A stretch of 64,000 bases of DNA, from NCBI RefSeq assembly GCF_032362555.1, contig NC_083525.1, forward strand, positions 7,549,501-7,613,500. The letters run 5' to 3'. This DNA is from Amyelois transitella (Eukaryota; Arthropoda; Insecta; Lepidoptera; Pyralidae). How positions within the stretch are numbered: the first letter of the stretch is position 1; the number at the start of each line of letters is the position of its first letter. The position numbers and the translations under genes were made by a program. A model generated the notes under the pieces. It was not told the DNA's origin. It did not search any database and saw only the letters and a list, made by a program, of their open reading frames with translations. Shown here one piece after another: positions 20,144 to 31,109 of the stretch.

Positions 20144-20821
20144 AAGTAAGTTCGAGATTTGTGTTACGAGATACTAACTCAACGATACTATATTTTATAA
20201 TAAATACTTATATAGATAAACATCCAAGACCCAGGCCAATCAGAAAAAGTTCTTTTCTCATCATGCCCTGGCCGGGATTCGAACCCGGGACCTCCGGTGT
20301 CACAGACAAGCGTACTACCGCTGAGCCACAGAGGCCGTCAAATTTGGCTTTACGATTTAACTAGTGACAGATTGCTAGCCCATCGCCTAAAAAAGAATCC
20401 CAAGTTTGTAAGCCTATCCCTAAGTCGCCTTTAACGACATCCATGGGAAAGAGATGGAGTGGTCCTATTCTTTTTTGTATTGGTGCCGGGAGCCACACGG
20501 CACTTTTTTGCATTAGGCAAATTTTGACTTAAAATTTGTTATTTAAACAATACGAGGCCTCAAACTCTACGAGTTAACAACATGATGTCATATGTGGTTA
20601 AACTGAACATTTTGCAACATCGTGATAAAGTGATCGCGCTTCGAGCATTGCAGCTCTGCGGAGGAAGGTAATTTAATTAATGATCTCGTGGATTTTGAAG
20701 TCATTTTAGCGCAATTGTCTTGCCTCTGAACCAAAAACCCGGGTCTAATCAAAATTTCTGTTATTGGTAAATGTATACAACCGAAACCGCTGGTAAAAGC
20801 TAATGCTGGTACTAATAGCTA

Positions 20822-21075
20822 TTCATTCATATTATATTCTTGTGGAGTAGACAGAGCCAGCAGTCTTGAAATACTTATATGATGAAAGGCCACGTTTAGC
20901 TTTAGGATTAATGATATAATTGAGTTTCAAAATTGTGACAGGTTGCTAACCCATCACCTACAAGAAGAGTCCCAAGTTTATAAGTCCTATCAATTAGTCG
21001 ACTTTAACGACATCCATGGGTAAGAGATAGAGTGGTCCTATTATTTTTATATTAGTTCCGAGAACCATACGCCAC
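20822..21075 (-). repeat. Family A repeat, nearly full length, diverged
   Basis: TCTTGTGGAGTAGACAGAGCC to CCGAGAACCATACGCC; all blocks are in order. Confidence 0.75.
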
Positions 21076-21109
21076 CAATTGCAATGCACCGGTGATAGCT
21101 ATATTTTAT

Positions 21110-21376
21110 CTATAGTAATATTATAAAGCTGAAGAGTTTGTTTGTTTAAACGCGCTAATCTCAGGAACTACTGGTTCGAATTGAAAAATTCTTTTTTGTT
21201 GAATAGACCATTTATTGAGTAAGGCTTGAGGCTATATAACATCACGCTGCAACTTTTAAGAGCGAAGAAATAATGGAAAATGTGAAAAAAAACGGAGAAA
21301 ATTATTCATCCTTGAGGGCTTCAATGATGCCCAAATAAACTATTCCACGCGGACGATGTCGAGGGCACAGCTAGTA
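21110..21376 (+). repeat. Family B Helitron-like element
   Basis: TAATATTATAAAGCTGAAGAG to GGGCACAGCTAGTA; the terminal hairpin is slightly decayed (GACGATGTCGAG). Confidence 0.8.
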
Positions 21377-21647
21377 ATACATAAGTGGAATATCTATCTA
21401 TACCCTCATTACTTTATGCCCAATAAAGATGGGCATAAATTGTAGGAGTCCTCGATACACGTCGGTTTTATTTCGCGGTGTTTGCTCGTGCATGATTTTT
21501 AGGACAGAGCACTGAAGCCCGCTCCGCCGCGGTCGGCGTTCCAGTCACTGTGTTTTAAGTCTTTTCCGCTGAGTTATAAGCCCATTTCAATTTGCTGAAG
21601 ATGTTAAAGATCTTTTTTGGGCTAACTTGGAGTTTTGATGTGGGTGC
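21377..21647. other. Unassigned GC-richer stretch
   Basis: Contains CCCGCTCCGCCGCGGTCGGC near 21520, unusual for this window. No open frame or splice structure is evident. Confidence 0.35.
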
Positions 21648-21985
21648 CGTAAACCGCACGACGCGGTTATTTTAAAATAGGACTCTCACTCCATCTCGTT
21701 TGCATTTCTATGGATGACGTTGAAGGCGACTAAAGAAATAATCACGCATTGATCTAATACAAGTATCCATACTGGTCTAGGAGCGAAGAAAAATAGTAGG
21801 CGTGCCAGATGTTGCTCGTGCCATACAAATCATAAAAGTCAATAAAGGGAAAATCTGATAAACTTGGGTTTGCGACCTGTCACTATTTGAATCTCAGTGT
21901 CACACGTCAACAAGGTCTTTCAGTCTTATTGAGACTGTAGGATCTGTCTACCCCGTAAGGGATAAGGACGTGATTATAAGTTTGT
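21648..21985 (+). repeat. Family A repeat interrupted by ~110 bp of other sequence
   Basis: The 5' part (GTGCCGTAAACCGCACG to GGCGACTAAAG) is at 21648-21745. The 3' part (GACCTGTCACTATTTGAATC to the ACGTGATTATAA tail) is at 21855-21985. The insert between is not recognised. Confidence 0.65.
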
Positions 21986-22289
21986 TTGTTTGTTTGTAAT
22001 ATCTTTATTGCATGGAATTTTACCCAGTAACAAGAATATAGTAAGTACATACATAGTTATAAAAGAAACAAGTCAATATGTATGTATAGATATAGGTACA
22101 TATGTTTTTACGAGTACCTACTATACTTTCCCTGGGTCAAAGTTTTACATTCTTTTTATAACAGTATTAAAAAAAGTTCTGTATGTACAAAGCGATCCCC
22201 GTTTGATCTCCACAACACCGTTATGACTAACTGATTAACTATAAAAGCTATTGAAGGGTATGACTTAACTTGTCTGTGAGCTAATTACC

Positions 22290-22405
22290 AACTTGTCACG
22301 TCACTATTTGAATCTCAATTCTATCATGCCATTCACTAAAACGTTGGCTTCGGTTCTTGAGGCCTTTGGCTCTGTCTACCCCCATATCAGACGGGATGTA
22401 TGTAG
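22290..22405 (+). repeat. Family A repeat, 3' half, diverged
   Basis: CACTATTTGAATCTCAATTC and TTTGGCTCTGTCTACCCC are present; the tail is damaged. Confidence 0.6.
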
Positions 22406-22771
22406 TTATTGATATAGCGGGATCATTATGTCAATACGCCATGGCAACGTGTATTCTTTACCAAAGGTAGATTCCACATAAAGGAATTGGCAATTCATTT
22501 TGCCAGTAAGCTGGTAAAAACATAGAAACCACAGAGATAAATGCTTGTGCTGTTATTTGTAATCTTCATTAGCGACACGCCCCTGCTTTGAAAGAGTAAC
22601 AATTATAGATATCTTACATACTTTCCTGATATATAGGTACCTTTTTAGAAATCTTTCTAAGATTCAAAACAGGAACAGAATCCGTCCACAACTTTCCTGG
22701 ATTATCGTATAATTGTAGACAGAGAAAATTGGAGGATTTTACTTTATAATATGTATATACGTAGTTAGTTT

Positions 22772-23125
22772 GGAGCGCCGGTGTTCGAATCGGTAAGATG
22801 CCCGATTAAAATGCGTGTGGCGCAAAAAGGCACAGGTCCGAATCCAACCTCGGCCTTGTACTAATGACTATTTTCGAAGTTATGTACATTAGTTTGAATA
22901 CAAACCGATGCTCTTACGGTGAGGGAAACCTGCACATTCAGGAAACTGGATGTATAACCATGATAGATCCAATAAGGGTTAGATTCCCCAGCAAAGGTCA
23001 GATGGGAGTATTGTAAAAACCTGACTCGCGTAATCCAGGATCCATGGTCGAAGGCGTACCCCGGGCACCTCCCCAGAGTGGTGAGGATGCAACTGGGACT
23101 AAAGCCAGGTGGAAGAAACGTAGTT
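22772..23125 (+). repeat. Family E tRNA-derived SINE, fullest copy
   Basis: The A-box-like GGTGTTCGAATCGGTAAG is followed by TGCGTGTGGCGCAAAAAGGC and the B box region AGGTCCGAATCC. The body contains GTACATTAGTTTGA, TTACGGTGAGG, CCTGACTCGCG and TCCAGGATCCATGGTC. The RNA polymerase III boxes define it as tRNA-derived. Confidence 0.8.
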
Positions 23126-23159
23126 ATAGTTTGGAGAACGCAGAAGGACATGGAGTACC

Positions 23160-23305
23160 TAATACGCGGGCGGAGCCGCGGGCGACTACTAGTTCTCTGG
23201 TTTCTGAATTTTGAATTTTATGCAAAATTACATAGAGATCAGTTGGTTTTGACGTGGAAGACGAACAAACAAACACACTTCGACATTAACACTACATATT
23301 AGTGC
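23160..23305 (-). repeat. Family G Helitron-like fragment
   Basis: Starts with the GC-rich hairpin ACGCGGGCGGAGCCGCGGGCGACTACTAGT, then ACATAGAGATCAGTTGGTTT and GACAAACACACTT-like sequence, as at 26020-26178. Confidence 0.6.
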
Positions 23306-23449
23306 GGATAAACTCAGCAGAGTAGCAGGCTAAAAATCAAATGAGTGCTTGAGCGTTGAATAAATGAATGGAATATATTTATTTTCTGGAATATAAGTAC
23401 AGATAAGGTCTTAATGTATATCCATATAAATTGTTTTTATAATTTTATA

Positions 23450-23712
23450 GTGCCGTGTGGTTCCCGGCACCAATACTAAAAAGAATAGGACCACTCCATC
23501 TCTTACCCATGGATGTCGTAAAAGGCGACTAAGGGATAGGCTGACAAAGTTGGGATTCTTTTTAAGGCGATGGGCTAGCAACCTGTCACTAGTTGAATCT
23601 CAATTCTATCATTAAGCCAAATAGCTGAACGTGGCCATTCAGTCTTTTCAAGATTGTTGGCTTTGTCTACCCCGCAAGGGATATAGACGTGACCTGACCA
23701 TATGTATGTAAA
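23450..23712 (+). repeat. Family A repeat, full length
   Basis: Begins GTGCCGTGTGGTTCCCGGCAC and ends ATAGACGTGACCTGACCATATG. The 5' end can fold (GTGCCG with CGGCAC). Confidence 0.9.
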
Positions 23713-24124
23713 AAAGGTTTTTTTAAACAACTTAATTTCTGTACCCTATGTGGGTTATAATACCTAGTGATTTATTCTCGTATGCTATGGTTATAAATTT
23801 TCATGGTAAATGGACTTCTACAATTTTAATTAGAAAACGGATATAGTATGTATATTGTCGTAAGAGGCGAGTAAGGGATATGCTTTATACTCAGTTAAAT
23901 AAATGAACAAGCATATTATTAGGTATGCAGTGGACCTCTATATTTATAATTATAACTGAATACTTTAAAATCTTGAAACAAGTAATTCTTGACGTCAATA
24001 AATGAAAAATTTATGAGTATATGAGCGTCACTCACGAAATTCATGCCGACCTTGAATAAACATCTCTTTAAAGAAATATTTATGAGCTGAAAATGAATTA
24101 TATATCGGCATCCATAGACTAAAT

Positions 24125-24300
24125 CTACATACATACATATAATCCTTGCAGGACAGAGCCAAAAGTCTCACAAAGAATGAAAGGCCACGGTCAGCTATTT
24201 GTCTTAATGATGGAATTGAGATTCAAATAGTGACAGGTTGCTAGCCTATCGACTGTAAGAAGACTCCTAAGTTTATTAGCCTATTCCTTAGTCGCCAAAC
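24125..24300 (-). repeat. Family A repeat, 3' part
   Basis: ACATACATATAATCCTTGCAGG to TTAGCCTATTCCTTAGTCGCC; lacks the 5' end. Confidence 0.7.
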
Positions 24301-24335
24301 ACAAATAAACACACTTCCATATTAATTTTAATCAT

Positions 24336-24592
24336 GTGCTGTGTGGTTACAATAAAACAAAGAATAGGACCACTCCTTCTATTTCCCATGGAGTCGTAAA
24401 AGGCGACCAAGGGATAGGCTTAGGAGACTTATAAATTTGGAATTCTTCTTGTAGACGATGGGCTAGCAACCTATCACTATTTGAATCTCAATTCTATCAT
24501 CAAGCCAAAAAGCCGTACGTGGCCTTTCAAGACTGCTGGCTTTGTCTACCCCGCAAGGGATATAGACGTGACTATATGTATGTATGTTGTAA
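24336..24592 (+). repeat. Family A repeat, full length, opposite to its left neighbour
   Basis: GTGCTGTGTGGTTACAATAAAA to GACGTGACTATATGTATGTATG. It faces the copy at 24125 in inverted orientation. Confidence 0.85.
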
Positions 24593-24689
24593 TCATGTAC
24601 ATGTTTTTTTTTATTTCTTTACTTAGTCTACTTTATATAAAAAAATTCACACCGACTTGGTAGGCAGAGAATTTAGAGACTTATCTTTT

Positions 24690-24735
24690 TATTCTCTGCC
24701 TGGCCCAGTCGGAAGGAGGCGTGATTATACGTCTA
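24690..24735 (+). repeat. Family H repeat, 3' end
   Basis: CTCTGCCTGGCCCAGTCGGA then GGAGGCGTGATTATAC, the terminal block of family H. Confidence 0.5.
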
Positions 24736-24984
24736 TAACCTGAATCAGTCCCCCATGGATACTCGTCACTGATTTACCCCCACAGATTAAATATTTAGGT
24801 AGAGCTTGTAATAAATCACAATAATTGGTAAGCCTTCAGTCATATATTAGTAGGGTAGGCAGTCAATCAAGTCAGACACATTGCGTGAGGAACCTTTGAC
24901 ATCTTCGTATAGTCACATATGTATAATAACTATATTAAAATTCTAAGTCCATATCTGTAAATAGATATGAACGTGGTTTCCGGC

Positions 24985-25232
24985 GGTGCCGTGTGGTTCC
25001 CGGCACAAATAGAAAAAAAAACCACTCCATCTCTTTACAATGGATGTCGTAAAAGGCGACTAAGGGAGGCTAATAAACTTGGGATTCTTCTTTTAGACGC
25101 TTGCAACATGTCTATATTTGAATCTCAATTCCATTACAAAGCCGTATCAATTTCAGTCTTTGTGAGTCTGTTGGCACTGTCTACCCCGTAAAGGATAAAG
25201 ACGTGAATATATGTACGTATGTAACAAATAGA
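24985..25232 (+). repeat. Family A repeat, full length
   Basis: GGTGCCGTGTGGTTCCCGGC to GACGTGAATATATGTACGTATG. Confidence 0.85.
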
Positions 25233-25274
25233 AAAAGAAAATATCGCGAAAGACATTTCTTTGTAATAATTAAA

Positions 25275-25392
25275 TCTCGTAGCGATTCGTAGCAGCACGG
25301 CTCTCCTCCGTGCTACGATTAATAACTGGCATCGTAGCACAACGTAGCGCCCCTGCTACGAGCCTCTACGATGTCTATCTGTTATTAATTAA
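25275..25392. repeat. Cluster of CGTAGC/GCTACG motifs with inverted ends
   Basis: About seven copies of CGTAGC, its reverse GCTACG or the close variant CTACGA lie within ~100 bp. They include a hairpin GTAGCAGCACGG...CCGTGCTAC and flanking ATTAATAAC/GTTATTAAT inverted repeats. Possibly a small MITE. Confidence 0.5.
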
Positions 25393-25487
25393 TTTCATGA
25401 CATATTTGGATTAATTATTATGTACATTTACGAATTCTGTGATATCCACTTTATTTTTTCCTACAAGTTACTTACTTCACTCGTCAG

Positions 25488-25612
25488 GATTCTTCTTTAA
25501 CCTGTCACTATTTGAATCTCATTTCCATCATTAACCCATACACTTTAACGTGGTCTTTCAATATTTTCAAGACTGTTTGCTCTGTAAAGGATAAAGACGT
25601 GATTATGTCTGT
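25488..25612 (+). repeat. Family A repeat, diverged 3' half
   Basis: GGATTCTTCTTTAACCTGTCAC, CTCATTTCCATCATTA and AAAGACGTGATTATGT. Confidence 0.6.
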
Positions 25613-25654
25613 TAATATGTTTTCTCACTTTCTCACGAACCAAATTTGATACAT

Positions 25655-25740
25655 ACATACATAAAATCACTCCTCTTTCCTGGTGGGGACTAGTCATAAA
25701 TCTATCCACTTGTCAAGATCCCTGCAAACTTTTTTCTCTA
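25655..25740 (-). repeat. Family H repeat, 3' end
   Basis: ATACATACATACATAAAATCAC followed by TTTCCTGGTGGGGA and CCACTTGTCAAGATCCCTGC, matching the copy at 59500-59695. Confidence 0.6.
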
Positions 25741-26019
25741 TTATAAAGATATTGTGATGTTTTTTGTTATTTTTTTTTAAATAATGATTTATTTATCAAA
25801 TTATTTTAAGCATTTCGTACACTCAAAAACATACTCGCATAGCATGATACCTAATATTCTAAAACATGTACGAAGAACAAGTTTGCATCAGAATTTTAAA
25901 TTACGTATTGAAATATTCAGTAAGTACATCGACAACAATATGATAACGTCAGTATTGATTGTAACGAATGACGTCTATACTTAAATAATATTATATGAGC
26001 GAAATGCATTTGTAAAAAA

Positions 26020-26178
26020 CTAGTGGCGGTCCGCGACACCGCCCGGATGAATTACTATTCACACGGGCTATGAGTAAGGACTTCGCAATACCTATGTATG
26101 CGAAATTACAAGGAGATCAATTGTGGTTTGAAACGTGAAAGACGGACAAACTTTCACATTTCTAATATTAGTTATGGT
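26020..26178 (-). repeat. Family G Helitron-like fragment
   Basis: CGGTCCGCGACACCGCCCGGA, ACAAGGAGATCAATTGTGG and TTTCACATTTCTAATATTAG, with the same layout as 23160-23305. Confidence 0.6.
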
Positions 26179-26557
26179 AGACCGTCTGCCCCTGGCTTCG
26201 CTCGTGTTTGAGCTGTAGCTTTTGTGTTATTTGGTAAATAAGTTAAATGTTGTAAACTTACATTTAAATTAATTTTTAGGATAAGAAAGCAGAAATTTCT
26301 TACGAAAATCAAATCATTCATATTCCTTGAATGAAACCTATATTTCCTAACAAAGCGATATAATATTTTATAGGCCGAAAATAATAGTGACACGAACTAC
26401 ATAGGAATTTAAGTCTACTTTGTGAAAGAGTACAAATTCACTGTTTAGAATTTATAAGTGAAATTAAAATATAATTTGCACACAATCTACGAAAACAAAC
26501 TATTTTAATTTTATTTTTTTTAGTATTAATCGTATTTACAATTCGCATAATCCATAT

Positions 26558-27037
26558 TTATGATTCAACATCATGACTGGAGTCATTAAAGATTTCTAAT
26601 ATCATTGCCAGGGTTTTCACCGCAACACCTCTGAAAAAATATAGGTGTGTTGTTTGTTGGAACGAACACGTTTCTTGTTACGTAAAATTGCTATTAACAC
26701 GTCCATTACACCACCCTTATTAATTAAAAAGAAACTCATATGTTACCAGTACCAGATGATATAATCACGATGAGCTATCAAAACAACGTACGTACCTACA
26801 TTAAATATTTATTAGGATTGTTCTCTACAAGAAATTTATTAAAATCAATACCTATTTAGTCTACCGTAAACAAAAACATAGACAATCAACCTCTTAATTC
26901 AAACCTCTCGCAATTTTTCACCGCCAAAATAAACAAAAAACGATCCAATACTGTCAAGCAATAATTATTTAGATCAATCACTAATCACATGACCCACTTA
27001 CCGGCACTCGGTGTAGCGACCACGGACAAACTTAAAT
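26558..27037 (-). CDS. Candidate last two exons of a small minus-strand gene
   Basis: Exon 27002-27037 is flanked by the acceptor GTTTTTGTAG and a perfect donor GTAAGT. Exon 26558-26630 is preceded by TATTTTTTCAG. They join in frame to read FKFVRGRYTECRGVAVKT and LAMILEIFNDSSHDVES, then stop. An AATAAA on the minus strand lies about 45 bp further on. Splice sites, frame and poly(A) signal agree, but the peptide is short and I recognise no family. No upstream exon or start is visible. The upper exon may instead be a 5' non-coding exon of a gene further left. Confidence 0.3.
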
Positions 27038-27109
27038 CTACAAAAACACGCAAAGGCACTATTCGTTATATTATTTAAATCACTTTCACAACTCTTGAGG
27101 ATAGTCAGA

Positions 27110-27290
27110 TATTATAAAAATTAACACACTGTTGCGTCGAAAATCAATATATCGGCCCTTTTGTCGGGCGCTAACGTTATATCGTGTTGTCTAACCGAGT
27201 CCATTCAATACAGTGAATGTTGAGATGAAGCATGCGTAGAAAGAGCCGGGGTTGACGTGACGTCAAAAAGGCGGGAAAACAATGACGTTT
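27110..27290. promoter_or_regulatory. Possible promoter region for the minus-strand transcript
   Basis: GC-richer than its surroundings, with a CRE-type TGACGTCA at about 27258. It lies just upstream (minus strand) of the spliced exon at 27002-27037. Confidence 0.25.
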
Positions 27291-27591
27291 TACTTTTTAA
27301 TAGACGAGACGCGCTTGTGTTTACGAACTTGGTGTAACGATAAAAATATTGATATTATTGTACAAATAGCGACGGTTATCCATCTATCTTTATTTCATTG
27401 TTACGACGCGGGCGTTCTTGTTATATTTTTGTTCATTTGTAATCCTAATAAAAATTTATTGTTTTGAACGTATTTGTATCAAAATATTGTTGTTATTTCA
27501 TATTCTTTACGTAAATTTAGTTTTTAATGTTTAATAACTTATCAGAAAAGCAACTTGGAGGAATCCCTTTGCCTTCAGGCGAATTTTTACA

Positions 27592-27772
27592 TAAACTAGA
27601 TGGCGCCTGCGGCTCTGCCCGCGTAAGACGAAAAATCACCATATTTCTTGTTCCCGCGGGAATTTCGGGAAATCCTCTCTTCGTGCACCCCTAGACAACA
27701 TAAAGAACTTACACGACAAACGCAAGTCTCTAGACCCAGCGGTATGGGCTGTGCGTTGATAAGTCAGTCAGT
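27592..27772 (-). repeat. Family D Helitron-like element
   Basis: GGCGCCTGCGGCTCTGCCCGCG, TTCCCGCGGGAATTTCGGGA, TGCACCCCTAGACAACATAA, CTAGACCCAGCGGTATGGGC, and the GTCAGTCAGTC end. Confidence 0.75.
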
Positions 27773-27773
27773 C

Positions 27774-27875
27774 TACATATAATTACGTCTTCATTCCTTG
27801 CGGGATAGACAAAGAGTCTACGTTCAGTAGTCACAGTTTGCTAGACAATTGCTGAAAAAAGAAATCCCAAGTAAT
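27774..27875 (-). repeat. Family A repeat, shortened
   Basis: TACATATAATTACGTCTTCA to AAAGAAATCCCAAG with a large internal loss. It directly abuts the family D element. Confidence 0.6.
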
Positions 27876-28494
27876 TACCCTTTACTTAGAGGTACATAGA
27901 CATTTAGGTACGTAATTTTAGTTTTATTTTCCTTTCAGTTATAATTGAAAGTTTCGTGATTTATTTTCGTTAAACAATTAACACTATGATTTATTTCAAT
28001 AAATGAATATGACGTGCAAAAAAAATAATAAAAATAACATAAACAAAGTCACATAAAAATCTTGGCAAAATACTAAGTAGGTACTTAGAAACTTCTTTTG
28101 TAATTAATTTTTTAAACGTACAAATTAAGGAAACTCCCTATTGTTTGACGTTTATCTTATGTATAGACAGACACAAGCAAATATGTATACAATTACAAAA
28201 TTATAATCTAGACTTGCATTGTTAAGCTGAAATGTATATTAAATTAACCTACTTGCATTGTCTTCATACAAAGTGTGGTAAGTAGGCTTAAGTAGATATA
28301 CAACAAAAGGTTTATCAAAGCGTGTTTTAATTTCGGGGATTATTGTGTAAAAGTAAATAGGCAAAATATTTTTTTATATTATTTATTATATGAATTCATT
28401 ATAACAATAAATTTATGTAAATAAATTGTAATCTTGTAAAAGGCTTATAGGATTTATTTATTATACAGTAATCTTAATCAAGCATGTTTGGGAC
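27876..28494. other. AT-rich stretch, nothing recognised
   Basis: No repeat family, exon or RNA gene could be supported here. Confidence 0.4.
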
Positions 28495-28556
28495 ATGCAG
28501 CTAAATGGTCATCACTTCTGGCTCTGTCTACCCCGTAAATTATAGAGACGTGATAA
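28495..28556 (+). repeat. Family A repeat, 3' scrap
   Basis: TCTGGCTCTGTCTACCCCG and AGAGACGTGATAAAT. Confidence 0.55.
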
Positions 28557-28707
28557 ATATTTAAGCATTAAATGAAAAAAATGCTTCGAAATGATACGAG
28601 ATGTTCATGATGTTCATGCTGAACTTGTTTTGATATAAATTAAAAGTGCACTTTCTGAAATAACTCACTGAAGTTATACTATTAGTAATTTTTTTTTTAA
28701 TATATAT

Positions 28708-28950
28708 AAATAAATATATATGAGATAAATTACACTGATTAGCTGTTAGCCTCGAAGTAAGTTCGAGACTTGTGTTACGAGATACTAACTCAACGATACT
28801 ATTTTTTATAATAAATACTTATATAGATAAACATCCAAGACCCAGACCAATCAGAAAAAGTTCTTTTCTCATCATGCCCTGGCCGGGATTCGAACCCGGG
28901 ACCCCCGGTGTCACAGACAAGCGTACTACCGCTGCGCCACAGAGGCCGTC
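28708..28950 (-). repeat. Family F tRNA-derived SINE, intact
   Basis: Complete copy, which serves as the reference for the split copy at 17208-20341. The minus strand starts GCCTCTGTGGC, with the A box variant TGGCGCAGCGG and B box GGTTCGAATCC, then the shared body (GAAAAGAACTTTTTCTGAT) and an A/T tail. A short ORF through it (28772-28975) is not a gene. Confidence 0.9.
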
Positions 28951-29091
28951 AATTGGTTTATACATTAGGTATTAACACCCATGACATTATAAAAAGTGTA
29001 CAAAATTAGATATATTCCACATTGTAACATGCGCGGTACTCTCTTTTCAAATATATTTTCAATATTCTATTTTTGTTCTTTTTTTTGCTTA

Positions 29092-29340
29092 GTGGCCAGC
29101 AGGTGCCTTGTGGTTACCGGCACCAATAAAAAAGAAGAATAGGACCACTCCTTGTGTTTTCCATGGATGTCGTAAAAGGCGTCTAAGAAATAGTCTTATC
29201 AACTTGGAATTCTTCTTTTAGGGGGACGGGCTAGCAACCTGTCGCTATTCGAATCTCAATTCTATCATCAAGCAAAAAAGCTGAACTTCGCCTATCAATC
29301 TTTTGACGACTCTCGGGTCTGTCTACCCCGCAGGAGCTTA
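29092..29340 (+). repeat. Family A repeat, nearly full length
   Basis: GTGCCTTGTGGTTACCGGCAC to GGTCTGTCTACCCCGCAGG; tail lost. Confidence 0.8.
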
Positions 29341-29539
29341 TTCCGTAATGATTGCGTAAAAGGATACACCATTGAAAGCTTGCCTATGAAACGATTTCAA
29401 GAAACAGATTTGCGAACGGATATTCCCCGTTTCTATAGTAAATTGACGCATCAGTTACGTGTCAAAGACGTAATAGTGACGCGTGTGTTCAAGATTTCAT
29501 CTCATTGATATTAATATTATATTATTACTTTTACCCGCA

Positions 29540-29640
29540 TCTGCGCCCGCGCAAATTTAACGCCTCCTACAAAAGAATACAGGTTTTTTGCAAATCCCAC
29601 GGGAACTATTGTTTTTACCAGGATGAAAAGTAGTATTCCA
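29540..29640 (-). repeat. Family D Helitron-like fragment
   Basis: CTGCGCCCGCGCAAATT and AATCCCACGGGAACTATTG. Confidence 0.5.
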
Positions 29641-29647
29641 CTCATAA

Positions 29648-29850
29648 CTTTATACATACATACATATAATCACGTCTATATCCTATGCGGGTTAGACAGA
29701 GCCAACAGTCTTGAAAAGACTGAAAGTTCAGGCTTGACAGAATTGAAATTCAAATAGTAACAGGCTAGCCCATCGCCTACTAGAAGAATCCCAAGTTTAT
29801 AAGCCATTCCTTTAGTCACCTTTAGCTCAATTAGAATGATTAGTATAAGG
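29648..29850 (-). repeat. Family A repeat, 3' two-thirds
   Basis: ATACATACATATAATCACGTC to CCATTCCTTTAGTCACC. Confidence 0.75.
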
Positions 29851-30117
29851 CGATTAAGGTATATCTACATATAGACGATGATTATAATGTAAAAAATCGA
29901 TAGGTACGCCACAAATAAATGGCACATCTAAAAATATGCCATAAAGAAAACAACGCGTGTCTAACACAAACAGACAGGCCTATAGACCAAGGTTATCTAT
30001 ATTAAGCGAAACATTAGCGATTGGGGAGAAATATAAAAAACTGCGTCAATGGATGAATGGTTCAAGGAATTAAGCTTCACTTGTCTCGTAATTGTAATTA
30101 AACATAATGCTAGTGTG

Positions 30118-30290
30118 GTACATACATATATCACGTCTCTATCCGTTACGGAGTAGACTGAGCCACAACACTCAAAAGTTCACGTTGGGCTGGAGAGCTT
30201 ACTGATGGAATTGAGATACAGAAATACTTTGTGACAGATTGCGAACATATCGCTTAAAAGAAATCTATGTGGTACCTACCATATAGCAAA
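30118..30290 (-). repeat. Family A repeat, strongly diverged
   Basis: ACATACATATATCACGTCTC, GATGGAATTGAGATACAG and CGCTTAAAAGAAAT are recognisable. Confidence 0.55.
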
Positions 30291-30594
30291 GAAAAAACTT
30301 TTATAAAGAAAAACTTTTAGGAAAAGCTTTTATACTTCTTTCAAGCGATGGCCTAGCAAACTGTCATAATATTTAACCACTTTTAATTACAATTTTTTTT
30401 CCTTTTGGTTAGGAATTCCATATTCAAATTTACATACAGCTATTTACACGGGTATTTGTGTTTCGTTAACCGTCATTTATTTGTTTTTTTTTTCTTCTGA
30501 TTGGGCATTGCGTCATCATGCAAGCGAAGCTAGAATGTGTTTTATTTATAAATATCCTAAACAATCATAAATTCCTATATGAAACAATTTATAT

Positions 30595-30700
30595 ATCTGA
30601 ATCTCAATTTCATCATTGAGTCATCCATCTAAACGTGGTCTTCGAATCGTTTGTCTATTGACTCTATCTACTCCATGAGGATTTAAAACGTAATAAGTAT
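30595..30700 (+). repeat. Family A repeat, strongly diverged
   Basis: CTGAATCTCAATTTCATCATTG, AAACGTGGTCTTCG and TTGACTCTATCTACTCC. Confidence 0.5.
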
Positions 30701-30823
30701 TGCGTATATGAGATAAATTTAAAACAAATACATAAACTATTTACGAATGTAAACAGTCATATTTCGATGTAAATGGCGCAGTTATAACGCCAACGCCAAT
30801 CCAACTATACACGCAACTACGTA

Positions 30824-31076
30824 CATACATACATATGGTCACGTCTATATCCCTTGCGGGGTAGACAGAGCCAACAGTCTTGAAAATACTGAATGGCCAC
30901 GTTCAGCTATTCGGCTTAATGATAGAATTGAGATTCAAATAGTGACAGGTTGCTAGCCCATCGCCTAAAAAAGAATCTCAAGTTTGTAAGCCTATCCCTT
31001 AGTCGCCTTTATTCATGGGAAAGAGATGGAGTGGTTCTATTCTTTTTTTGTATTGTTGCCGGGAACCACACGGCAC
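30824..31076 (-). repeat. Family A repeat, full length
   Basis: TACATACATATGGTCACGTC to GCCGGGAACCACACGGCAC; one of the best-preserved copies. Confidence 0.9.
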
Positions 31077-31109
31077 TACGTACATATCTTTACTATATTT
31101 CATTCTCTG

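Larger units (their letters stand above)
17208..20341 (-). repeat. Family F tRNA-derived SINE, split by a retrotransposon
   Basis: The tail half is at 17208-17263 (AT-rich tail, ACGGGACAAAT, GTTAGCCTCGAAG). The head half is at 20144-20341 and resumes with TAAGTTCGAGATTTGTG exactly where the unbroken copy at 28708-28950 continues. Read on the minus strand the head contains A box TGGCTCAGCGG and B box GGTTCGAATCC. It is a SINE head rather than a tRNA gene, because the SINE body follows it directly and a second copy has the same structure. Confidence 0.9.
17121..20503 (-). repeat. Family A repeat split by a nested insertion
   Basis: The 3' half (TACATACATATGGTCACGTC to CACGTTCAGCTATTT) is at 17121-17207. 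The 5' half (ATTTGGCTTTACG to GGAGCCACACGGCAC) is at 20342-20503. Together they form one complete family A copy. ATTT appears on both sides of the insert, consistent with a short target-site duplication. Confidence 0.9.

Noticed and set aside
20262-20340. tRNA gene on the minus strand
   Set aside because: It has A and B boxes but continues into a SINE body, and a second copy at 28876-28952 has the same flank, so it is the head of a family F SINE.
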